DNA of 8,345 nucleotides from CAYVQE01 sp964633205 (lineage in GTDB: Bacteria > Myxococcota > B64-G9). The translations under genes were made by a program, and so were the position numbers. The notes beneath the pieces were generated by a model. It was not told the DNA's origin. It did no database searches and saw only the letters and a list, made by a program, of their open reading frames with translations. The stretch is from positions 1 through 8,345 of the forward strand of contig CAZWFN010000210.1 in the NCBI GenBank assembly GCA_964633205.1. Direction: 5' to 3'. The stretch's first letter is position 1. Each line of letters begins with the position of its first letter. This document shows, in pieces, positions 1 through 6,659 of this stretch.

Positions 1-93
1 CCCGAGTAATCATTGGAGAAGTCCGTCTTGCGGGCAGGGGAACTTCCGCCTAGTCGTTCTCAACATCAACCAAACCGCTGCGAAAACTGCACG

Positions 94-1221
94 TTACGGC
101 CGCTTGCAGAAGGAGAACATGCCGAAGACGTCCTGGCAGGTGGCGCCTTCGGGGCACAGGCCGGGATCCTCGGTGCAGCCGTAGACCGAGCAGTAGCGGT
201 TGGACGGCAGGCAGACCGGAAACTCGGCCACGCAGTCGGCGTCGCACTGGCAGTCCTCGCCGAAGCCGCGCGGCTCGCCGCCCAAGCACTCGACGCAGAC
301 CGCCGGGTCCTGGCCGAAGGGATCCTTGTGGCAGACGGCGCCCTCGACGCAGTCGATGTTGCAGCCGCAGGGCTCACCGGCGGCCAGCGAGTGGTCGCCC
401 GGGTCGCACAGCTTGCAGTACTGCACCGACTCCCCGCTGGCCATGTCGAACGAGACCTTGCACTCGGTGCCGGCCGGGCAGTCGTCGGCGGCGCCGGTGG
501 CACAGCCGGTGATGGTGCAGAGCGGCATGGCCGCCTCGTCGGCGCCGGTCAGATCCTTGAAGCAATCGGGCGCTTCCGGGCCGCAGTCGCCGTCGCACAG
601 GCAGTCCTCGCCCAGGGCCCGTTCGCCGCCCAGGCAGCGCTGGCAGAAGGCCGGCTGGGGCGGGTCGGCCTGGGTGTAGAAGTCGTTGCATTCGTAATCC
701 GCGGGACAGGTGCCCGCGCTGCAGTCGGGGATGGTGCAGTAGGTCGGCCCGGGGTCGTTCATCACGTCGGCGAAGCAGTACGGCGCCTCGGCCACGCACT
801 GGCCGTCGCACTCGCACGCCTCACCCAGGGCGCGGTCGTGGGTGGCCACACACTCCGCGTCGCCGCCGGCGTCGGCCCCGCCGTCGTCCACCCCGCCGTC
901 GTCGACCCCACCGTCGTCGACCCCGCCGTCATCGACCCCGCCGTCATCGGGCCCGCCGTCGCTGTGATCGGCCACGCAGCCGTGGGTCTCCGGGTCGCAG
1001 ACCTCGCCGGTCGCGCAGTCCTCGTCGAAGGCACAGCCGGCCAGGCAGCAGCCCGAGGCGGCGCAGTACTCGCCCCGATTGCAGTCCGCATGCTCCTCGC
1101 ACAGCGTGCCGCCCTTGCAGGGCCCGGCGTCGTCTCCATCGCCCGAGCCCGAGTTGCAGGCCAGCAGGCTCAGGCCCACCCCCCACGCCAGCAGCCGCAT
1201 CCAATTAGCAGTTCTCATCAT
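94..1221 (-). CDS. Cys-rich multi-module lipoprotein with DDGGV linker
   Basis: This is a predicted exported lipoprotein of 375 aa with no recognised enzymatic function. The N-terminus (MMRT...) has a hydrophobic segment ending in the lipobox LLAC, with the lipidated Cys at residue 22. A short Cys-rich segment follows (about 35-82), then an acidic glycine linker (88-120) built from DDGGV pentapeptides. After the linker come four related cysteine modules starting near residues 131, 202, 281 and 320. Each opens with a GExCxCDxDC-like motif (ECDGQC, LCDGDC, GCNIDC, QCDADC). The many paired cysteines suggest a disulfide-stabilised surface protein. I chose the start at 1221 because GGAGGAG (1234-1228) lies 6 nt upstream. 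ATG 1218 is also possible, and the in-frame GTG at 1236 overlaps the ribosome site. It is divergent from the lipoprotein gene at 1347. Such proteins are common in Myxococcota-type genomes; the role is unknown. Confidence 0.85.
   Translation of the reverse strand: MMRTANWMRLLAWGVGLSLLACNSGSGDGDDAGPCKGGTLCEEHADCNRGEYCAASGCCLAGCAFDEDCATGEVCDPETHGCVADHSDGGPDDGGVDDGGVDDGGVDDGGVDDGGADAGGDAECVATHDRALGEACECDGQCVAEAPYCFADVMNDPGPTYCTIPDCSAGTCPADYECNDFYTQADPPQPAFCQRCLGGERALGEDCLCDGDCGPEAPDCFKDLTGADEAAMPLCTITGCATGAADDCPAGTECKVSFDMASGESVQYCKLCDPGDHSLAAGEPCGCNIDCVEGAVCHKDPFGQDPAVCVECLGGEPRGFGEDCQCDADCVAEFPVCLPSNRYCSVYGCTEDPGLCPEGATCQDVFGMFSFCKRP
877..948 (-). repeat. 15-bp tandem repeat encoding DDGGV linker
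   Basis: About five copies of a 15-bp unit (CCGCCGTCGTCGACC type on the plus strand) lie in frame within the minus-strand lipoprotein gene and encode DDGG(V/A). Copies differ by one or two mostly synonymous bases. The unit length is a multiple of three, so gain or loss of copies would change linker length without a frameshift. It probably acts as a flexible, acidic spacer between the lipid-anchored N-terminal part and the C-terminal modules. Confidence 0.85.
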
Positions 1222-1259
1222 GACCCTCTCCTCCACAGCGTCCGCGATGCGTCGGTCCG

Positions 1260-1265
1260 ATCATA
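1260..1265 (-). promoter_or_regulatory. candidate -10 box for minus-strand lipoprotein
   Basis: Read on the minus strand, TATGAT matches the sigma-70 -10 consensus at five of six bases. It lies about 39 nt upstream of the ATG at 1221. No convincing -35 hexamer is seen 16-18 bp further upstream, so this is tentative. It sits next to the plus-strand promoter candidate at 1277-1306, in a back-to-back arrangement. Confidence 0.35.
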
Positions 1266-1276
1266 CCCCAGGCGGC

Positions 1277-1306
1277 TTGCGTTCGCACGGTCCCTGCCCC
1301 GATAAT
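1277..1306 (+). promoter_or_regulatory. candidate sigma-70-type promoter for plus-strand lipoprotein
   Basis: TTGCGT (1277-1282) and GATAAT (1301-1306) are separated by 18 bp. The -10 matches consensus at five of six positions and the -35 at three of six. Transcription would begin near 1313 and leave a leader of about 34 nt before the ATG at 1347, which has GGAG 6 nt upstream. It is the only good match in the 125-bp divergent region for this strand. Confidence 0.45.
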
Positions 1307-1346
1307 GGGCCGAAGTGCGAAACGGCAACCCGCTGCGGAGAGAAAC

Positions 1347-2804
1347 ATGCGCCTGCTGTCGACCCTTTTGATCGCCTCGTTCGCCGCTCTGGCCCTGGCC
1401 GCCTGCGACAGCAGCAGCGGTGAGGCCGTGGCCGAGGACGCCCTGGGCTACCAGCCCTGCGAGAAGGACTTCGATTGCGGCACCGGCCGCTACTGCAACG
1501 CCGACGGCTACTGCTGGTCCGACTGCCGCTCCAGCGCCGACTGCGCGCTGGTGGACAAGGGCCCGCTGTGCAACCTGTTCGGCGAATGCGTCGAGCCGGG
1601 CGGCACCGCGGCCTGCACCAGCCACGCCGACTGCGGCGAAGACCACTGGTGCAACGGCCGCTGCAGCAGCTCGGGCGCGGTCTGCGGCACGGCCGAGGAG
1701 TGTCCCTTCGACGGCGAGACCTGCTCCGGCACCTGTTCGGCCTACTGTGCCACCGACAACGACTGCATCGGCTACGAGGACGAGACCCTGTCCTGCACCC
1801 CGGTGGGCCAGTGCCTGCTGCCCGGCTGGGAGCGCTGGATCTCGCCCGGCGAGCTGCCGCCGACCACCTGCCGCCACGACGGCCACTGCGCCGCGCTGGG
1901 CTGGAACTGGCGCTGCGACTGCGACAAGGTGATCGACGACTTCACCGGCTGGGAGGTCTGCGCCGGCGGCGGCGAGAGCGTGTGCGTGACGCGCGACGCG
2001 CCCTTGGACCTGGGTGACGGCCCGGCCGACAGCCCGGCCCACGCCATGCGCGGCATCTGGGGCATGCGCATGGAGATCGCGGTGGTCACCCTGGGCCTGC
2101 CGCTGGTGACCAAGCAGAACACCTACTCGTCCAACCTGTTCCTGATCCGGGCCCGGCACACCGCGGGCGATACGCTGGAGATGGACGACAAGCTGTGCGA
2201 GCTGAAGCTGATCAACTTCGTCGACTCGGACGAGGAATTCGACGATCTGGCCTGGATGGTCATCCCGCTGCGCTACCTGCGCTCGGTGGCCGTACTGCAG
2301 CGCTCGGTCGAGGTGACCGGCACCGCGGCCGGCACGCCCTGGGACACCACCCGCTCGCTGGAGGTGCGCGGCTGCGTGCTGGACGACCCCTGGAACGACC
2401 CGCTGCCGACCCACCAGGACTACGCCGCCGACCCGAACGACCCCCGCTTCTGGGACCAGGACGGCGACGGCCACGTGGGCATGACCACCCTGATGGACGG
2501 CGTGCTGCGCGGCGCCATCTACAACGTGCAGCGCTGGCAGGCCGAGTACCACGGCGAGATCCTGGACGCCGATCACATCGCCGGACTGGCCGACGTGGTC
2601 AACGAACAGATCGTCATCTCGGCCTCGACCCCGTCGCTGATCTACGAGACCGACACCGCCATCCACGAGGAAGAGGATCGCACCTATTTCCGCATGCAAC
2701 GGCTGCCCGACGACGCCTCCTGCGCCGACCTGATCCGGCTGGCCAACCGCGACAACGCCTGGCTGCGCCACACCCCGCATCTGGATGACGTGGGCGATCC
2801 CTGA
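1347..2804 (+). CDS. Cys-rich lipoprotein with C-terminal DxDGDG domain, hypothetical
   Basis: This predicted exported lipoprotein has 485 aa. Its signal peptide ends in the lipobox LAAC, with lipidated Cys20. Residues 38-213 are packed with cysteines in short CxxxxDC and CxxxGxC motifs (for example CEKDFDC, CTSHADC, CATDNDC), like the modules of its divergent neighbour but irregularly spaced. From about residue 228 the protein changes character. It has few cysteines, beta-rich segments, and DQDGDGHVGMT at 370-380, which resembles a calcium-binding DxDxDG loop, then a stretch around YNVQRWQAEYHG (392-403). My impression is that similar C-terminal domains recur in Myxococcota-type lipoproteins of unknown function. 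The start at 1347 is favoured over 1305 because GGAG lies 6 nt upstream and the signal peptide follows directly. The activator gene begins 52 bp downstream on the same strand, with no terminator seen between them. Confidence 0.85.
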   Translation: MRLLSTLLIASFAALALAACDSSSGEAVAEDALGYQPCEKDFDCGTGRYCNADGYCWSDCRSSADCALVDKGPLCNLFGECVEPGGTAACTSHADCGEDHWCNGRCSSSGAVCGTAEECPFDGETCSGTCSAYCATDNDCIGYEDETLSCTPVGQCLLPGWERWISPGELPPTTCRHDGHCAALGWNWRCDCDKVIDDFTGWEVCAGGGESVCVTRDAPLDLGDGPADSPAHAMRGIWGMRMEIAVVTLGLPLVTKQNTYSSNLFLIRARHTAGDTLEMDDKLCELKLINFVDSDEEFDDLAWMVIPLRYLRSVAVLQRSVEVTGTAAGTPWDTTRSLEVRGCVLDDPWNDPLPTHQDYAADPNDPRFWDQDGDGHVGMTTLMDGVLRGAIYNVQRWQAEYHGEILDADHIAGLADVVNEQIVISASTPSLIYETDTAIHEEEDRTYFRMQRLPDDASCADLIRLANRDNAWLRHTPHLDDVGDP

Positions 2805-2856
2805 TCACCAGCGCTCGCCGCACAGGTCCGGTCCGCGCTGAGCCGAGGGGGCGGCC

Positions 2857-4220
<1,364 letters not shown>

Positions 4221-4221
<1 letters not shown>

Positions 4222-4250
4222 ACCTGTGCCGTTTTGTGCCAACCTGTCCC
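4221..4250 (+). repeat. three 10-bp-phased TGTGCC-like repeats
   Basis: TGTGCC at 4225-4230 and 4235-4240 and TGTCCC at 4245-4250 recur exactly one helical turn apart, directly after the activator stop codon. TGTGCC appears again inside the inverted repeat at 4347-4352. They could be half-sites on one face of the helix for a DNA-binding protein such as the adjacent activator. The spacing is visible in the sequence; the function is inference. Confidence 0.3.
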
Positions 4251-4333
4251 GTATTTGCGTTTCGACACACGCCCCGGTTCAGTCTCGGCTCAAGAACCCG
4301 AAACTACTAAATATTGATCGACGATTCGCTCGG

Positions 4334-4363
4334 GACCGTATCCGGCTGTGCCGGAATACGGTC
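4334..4363. promoter_or_regulatory. imperfect inverted repeat, candidate activator site or hairpin
   Basis: The left arm GACCGTATCCGGC (4334-4346) and right arm GCCGGAATACGGTC (4350-4363) are complementary except for one extra base, around a TGT loop. The centre is about 140 bp upstream of the predicted sigma-54 start near 4488, within the usual range for enhancer sites of sigma-54 activators. As RNA it would form a stable stem, but no T-run follows, so it is a poor match to an intrinsic terminator. An upstream activating site is my preferred reading. Confidence 0.45.
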
Positions 4364-4403
4364 ACCCAGTCCGCTCCACCACGTCCCGCCGGCTCGACCC
4401 CAA

Positions 4404-4425
4404 GAAAATAAAATCGCTTATTTTC
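4404..4425. promoter_or_regulatory. AT-rich perfect 8-bp inverted repeat
   Basis: GAAAATAA and TTATTTTC form perfect 8-bp arms around a 6-bp AATCGC spacer. The element is centred about 73 bp upstream of the predicted sigma-54 transcription start. It is strikingly AT-rich in an otherwise GC-rich region. It could be a second regulator operator or a bendable site between enhancer and promoter. I could not match it to the IHF consensus convincingly. Confidence 0.4.
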
Positions 4426-4461
4426 AAATCACTATAGGCCCGATTGGCCTTTCGGCAGCGA

Positions 4462-4477
4462 TGGCACAGGCCTTGCT
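4462..4477 (+). promoter_or_regulatory. sigma-54 (-24/-12) promoter for the redox operon
   Basis: TGGCAC-A-GGCC-TTGCT matches the sigma-54 consensus TGGCACG-N4-TTGCW at all but the seventh position. The invariant GG and GC dinucleotides have the correct spacing. The start would be near 4488, giving a leader of about 27 nt before the ATG at 4515. A sigma-54 activator gene ends 240 bp upstream, which strongly supports function. I saw no comparable match in the other intergenic gaps of the window. Confidence 0.85.
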
Positions 4478-4514
4478 GAGCATATGGGCTGAGACCGCTT
4501 CCGAGGAGGACGCC

Positions 4515-5360
4515 ATGCCGATACGAAAGATCGTCCACATCGACGAGGAAAAATGCGACGGCTGCGGCAACTGCGTGCCGGCCTGCCACGAGGGCGCGCT
4601 GCAGATCGTCGACGGCAAGGCGCGGCTGGTGCGCGAGGTCTACTGCGACGGGCTGGGCGACTGCCTGGGCGAATGCCCGCAGGACGCCATCTCGATCGAG
4701 CAGCGCCAGGCCGCCGACTTCGACCCGCAGGCGGTCGAGCAGCACCTGCGGGCCGCGGAGCAGACCGAGCGGACCGCGCGCGCCGTCGAGCCGGCGCCGC
4801 CACAGCGGCCGGCCGAGTTGCAGCCCATGCTGCAGCCGCGGCCGGGTCCGGCCGCGCCGCCGACCGGGGGCTGCCCGGGCGCGGCCATGCAGCGGCTGCG
4901 GCCCGCGCCGGGCGGGCCGGCCGCGCCCGCCCCGGCACACGGCGGCGCCTCGGCGCTGGCCCACTGGCCGCTGCAGATCGAGCTGGTGCCGGTGGGCGCG
5001 CCCTTCCTGCGCCGGGCCGACATCCTGATCTGCGCCGACTGCGTGCCCTTCGCCGTGCCCGACTTCCACGCCCGCTACCTGGACGGCCGCTCGGTGCTGG
5101 TGGGCTGCCCCAAGCTGGACGACCTGGAGCGCTACCGGAGCAAGCTCAAAGACCTGTTCGCCGCAGCCGAGCCGCGCAGCCTGACCGTGCTGCGCATGGA
5201 GGTGCCCTGCTGCGGCGGCATCGCCCAGGCGGTGCTCGAGGCCCGCGACGCGGCCGCGCCCGAGCTGCCGGTGGCCATCACCACCGTGGGCATCCGCGGC
5301 CAGGCCCACACCGTCGAGGCACCGCCAGCGGCGGCGCCCGCCCGCATGGAGGCGCCATGA
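4515..5360 (+). CDS. ferredoxin-like Fe-S protein with C-terminal Cys domain
   Basis: This predicted cytoplasmic electron-transfer protein has 281 aa. An N-terminal ferredoxin domain (about 1-62) has CxxCxxCxxxC at C14, C17, C20, C24. The second motif is reduced to Cx5Cx3CP (C44, C50, C54), one cysteine short of a standard second site, so one cluster may be [3Fe-4S] or use another ligand. A proline/alanine-rich linker (about 90-145) includes a GGCPGA motif at C120. A C-terminal domain (about 150-265) carries CADC (173-176), GCPKLDD (C198) and EVPCCGG (C232, C233). This arrangement is known from ferredoxins of anaerobes. Electron partners are not shown. ATG 4515 has GAGGAGG 5 nt upstream and sits just after the sigma-54 promoter, so longer in-frame starts upstream are rejected. 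Its stop overlaps the next start (ATGA), which implies translational coupling. Confidence 0.9.
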   Translation: MPIRKIVHIDEEKCDGCGNCVPACHEGALQIVDGKARLVREVYCDGLGDCLGECPQDAISIEQRQAADFDPQAVEQHLRAAEQTERTARAVEPAPPQRPAELQPMLQPRPGPAAPPTGGCPGAAMQRLRPAPGGPAAPAPAHGGASALAHWPLQIELVPVGAPFLRRADILICADCVPFAVPDFHARYLDGRSVLVGCPKLDDLERYRSKLKDLFAAAEPRSLTVLRMEVPCCGGIAQAVLEARDAAAPELPVAITTVGIRGQAHTVEAPPAAAPARMEAP

Positions 5361-5653
5361 GCCGCTGCCCCGGTCAAGACACGCGCAAGCTGACCATCAG
5401 CATCCACCCCTGCCCCAGCTGCCAGCGGCCGGTGGAGATGTTCTCCGACGAGATGCGGGTGCGCTGCCCGCACTGCAAGACGGTGGTGCACAAGGACCGC
5501 GCGCCGAGCTGCATCCAGTGGTGCCAGGCCGCCCGCGAATGCCTGGGCCCCGAGCTCTACGACCGGCTGATGGGCCAGATGGCCGCAGGCGGCGATCGAG
5601 ACCAGAACAGCACCGCACACGACAGCGATGAAAAGGAGCCCGAGCATGACTGA
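5357..5653 (+). CDS. small zinc-ribbon-like Cys protein (98 aa)
   Basis: This small protein has two CxxC knuckles (C19/C22 and C37/C40) that form a probable zinc ribbon. A conserved-looking segment SCIQWCQAARECLG follows, with C52, C56 and C62, and the tail is charged and probably disordered. As I recall, similar small proteins in anaerobes are often labelled phosphohydrolase, but no HD or other hydrolase motif is visible, so I do not assign that activity. The three extra cysteines could bind a second metal or an Fe-S cluster. It starts inside the ferredoxin gene (ATGA overlap, with GGAGG 4 nt upstream) and overlaps the cupin start by 8 bp, so it is a firm member of this operon. Function is unknown; a partner or maturation factor of the ferredoxin is a guess. 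Confidence 0.85.
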   Translation: MSRCPGQDTRKLTISIHPCPSCQRPVEMFSDEMRVRCPHCKTVVHKDRAPSCIQWCQAARECLGPELYDRLMGQMAAGGDRDQNSTAHDSDEKEPEHD

Positions 5654-5987
5654 CGCCCAAGCAAAGAACGAGATCGCAAGCGGTACCGTCCATACCCTGG
5701 ACGAGCTGATCCCGGCGGCCGCCGGCGGCATCGTCAGCCGCACCCTGGTCGATCGTGCGGCCGGCACGGTGACCCTGTTCGCCTTCGACGCCGGCCAGGG
5801 CCTGAGCGAGCACAGCGCGCCCTACGACGCGCTGGTGCAGCTGACCGCCGGCCGGCTGGAGCTGACCATAGGCGGTGAGCCGCTCGAGCTGGCCGCCGGC
5901 CAAGTCTGCCTGATGCCGGCCGACGTGCCGCACGCGCTGCGGGCCCTGGAGCCCAGCCGCATGCTGCTGGTGATGATCCGCGGCTGA
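5646..5987 (+). CDS. small single-domain cupin protein
   Basis: This 113-aa protein is one cupin_2 beta-barrel. Motif 1 is represented by GLSEHSAPYDALVQLTAG (about 52-69), with H56 and D61, and motif 2 by GQVCLMPADVPHAL (about 85-98), with H96. The canonical HxH...E of motif 1 is reduced to H...D, so metal binding, if any, would use an atypical set such as H56, D61 and H96. The short length fits stand-alone cupins that bind small ligands or metals rather than multi-domain dioxygenases. The start at 5646 has AAGGAG 7 nt upstream and overlaps the zinc-ribbon gene by 8 bp, so the two are probably co-translated. Its place between Fe-S and di-iron proteins suggests a redox-related or sensing role. 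That is inference. Confidence 0.9.
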   Translation: MTDAQAKNEIASGTVHTLDELIPAAAGGIVSRTLVDRAAGTVTLFAFDAGQGLSEHSAPYDALVQLTAGRLELTIGGEPLELAAGQVCLMPADVPHALRALEPSRMLLVMIRG

Positions 5988-6038
5988 ACCGAGCCGCGCC
6001 GCCCGAGCCGATCCGCCAACCAGAAAGGGGGCCCGCCC

Positions 6039-6575
6039 ATGATGCCCATCGGACCGCTGATGATCGAGCACCGCCTGATCGAACGCCTGATCGCCCAGGT
6101 CGAAGCCCACCTGGAGGGCTTCGCGGCCGGCGGCCGCATCGACCCCGACTTCGTCGACACCGCGGTCGACTTCATCCGCACCTACGCCGACCGCTGCCAC
6201 CACGGCAAGGAAGAGGACATCCTGTTCCGCGAATTGGCCGGCAAACCGCTGAGCGACGATCAGCGCGCCACCCTGGACGAGCTGATCGACGAGCACAAGC
6301 GCGGCCGCCAGCTGGTCGGCCAACTGGTGGCCGCCAACGCCGCGCTGCGCCGCGGCGACGCCACCGCCGCCGACACCATCGCCGGCCTGCTGCGCGAGCT
6401 GGTGGCCTTCTACCCGGCGCACATCGAGAAGGAAGACAAGCACTTCTTCGTGCCGGTAATGGAGCACTTCGACCAGGCCGAACAGCAGGCCCTGCTGGCC
6501 GAGGGCCACGACTTCGACCGCCAGCTCATCCACCAGCGCTACCGCGAGCTGGTCGAGTCGCTCGAGCAGGCATGA
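6039..6575 (+). CDS. hemerythrin-like (HHE) di-iron protein
   Basis: This 178-aa four-helix-bundle protein belongs to the hemerythrin/HHE cation-binding family, which binds a di-iron centre and can take up O2 or NO or serve iron handling. Candidate ligands appear in the expected order: H11 in MIEHRLIE, H54/H55 and E58/E59 in CHHGKEED, H86 in DEHKRG, and H128 with E132 in HIEKEDKHFF. No signal peptide or membrane segment is seen, so it is cytoplasmic. AAGGGGG lies 7 nt before ATG 6039; a second ATG at 6042 would shorten it by one residue. A 51-bp gap with no promoter or terminator separates it from the cupin gene, so co-transcription is likely. In this set it could sense or buffer oxygen or nitric oxide near oxygen-sensitive Fe-S and molybdenum proteins. 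Confidence 0.92.
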   Translation: MMPIGPLMIEHRLIERLIAQVEAHLEGFAAGGRIDPDFVDTAVDFIRTYADRCHHGKEEDILFRELAGKPLSDDQRATLDELIDEHKRGRQLVGQLVAANAALRRGDATAADTIAGLLRELVAFYPAHIEKEDKHFFVPVMEHFDQAEQQALLAEGHDFDRQLIHQRYRELVESLEQA

Positions 6576-6610
6576 AGCCCGCTGAGCCCATGACTCTTCG
6601 CTGAGCCACG

Positions 6611-6633
6611 GCCGGTGCGCAGCGGGCACCGGC
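6611..6633 (+). other. intergenic hairpin before molybdoenzyme gene
   Basis: GCCGGTGC (6611-6618) and GCACCGGC (6626-6633) are perfect 8-bp arms around a 7-nt loop. They lie in the 84-bp gap between the hemerythrin and molybdoenzyme genes. No T-run follows, so this is not a clear intrinsic terminator. It may modulate downstream expression or mRNA stability, or be chance in GC-rich DNA. Confidence 0.35.
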
Positions 6634-6659
6634 GGTCCGTTGAGGGGGAAGCCATCGCC

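Noticed and set aside
1..93. Terminator downstream of the minus-strand lipoprotein gene
   Set aside because: Only a 5-bp complement with a long loop is present and no T-run follows, so there is not enough to call a terminator.
13..1305. Long plus-strand open frame opposite the minus-strand lipoprotein gene
   Set aside because: Its product is a low-complexity Ala/Val/Gly-rich string without domains or a ribosome site. The opposite strand has a lipobox, a good Shine-Dalgarno and ordered cysteine modules. It is a by-product of high GC.
4334..4363. Intrinsic terminator for the activator gene
   Set aside because: The stem is strong, but no run of T follows on either strand. Its place relative to the sigma-54 promoter fits an upstream site better.
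4314..4514. Longer start for the ferredoxin gene upstream of 4515
   Set aside because: The extra residues would cover the inverted repeats and the sigma-54 promoter and lack a ribosome site. ATG 4515 has GAGGAGG at good spacing and matches the natural start of the ferredoxin domain.
6615..6659. GTG start at 6615 for the molybdoenzyme
   Set aside because: It would add 15 residues before the twin-arginine signal and has no ribosome site. ATG 6660 has a purine-rich site upstream and places the Tat motif at residues 4-12.
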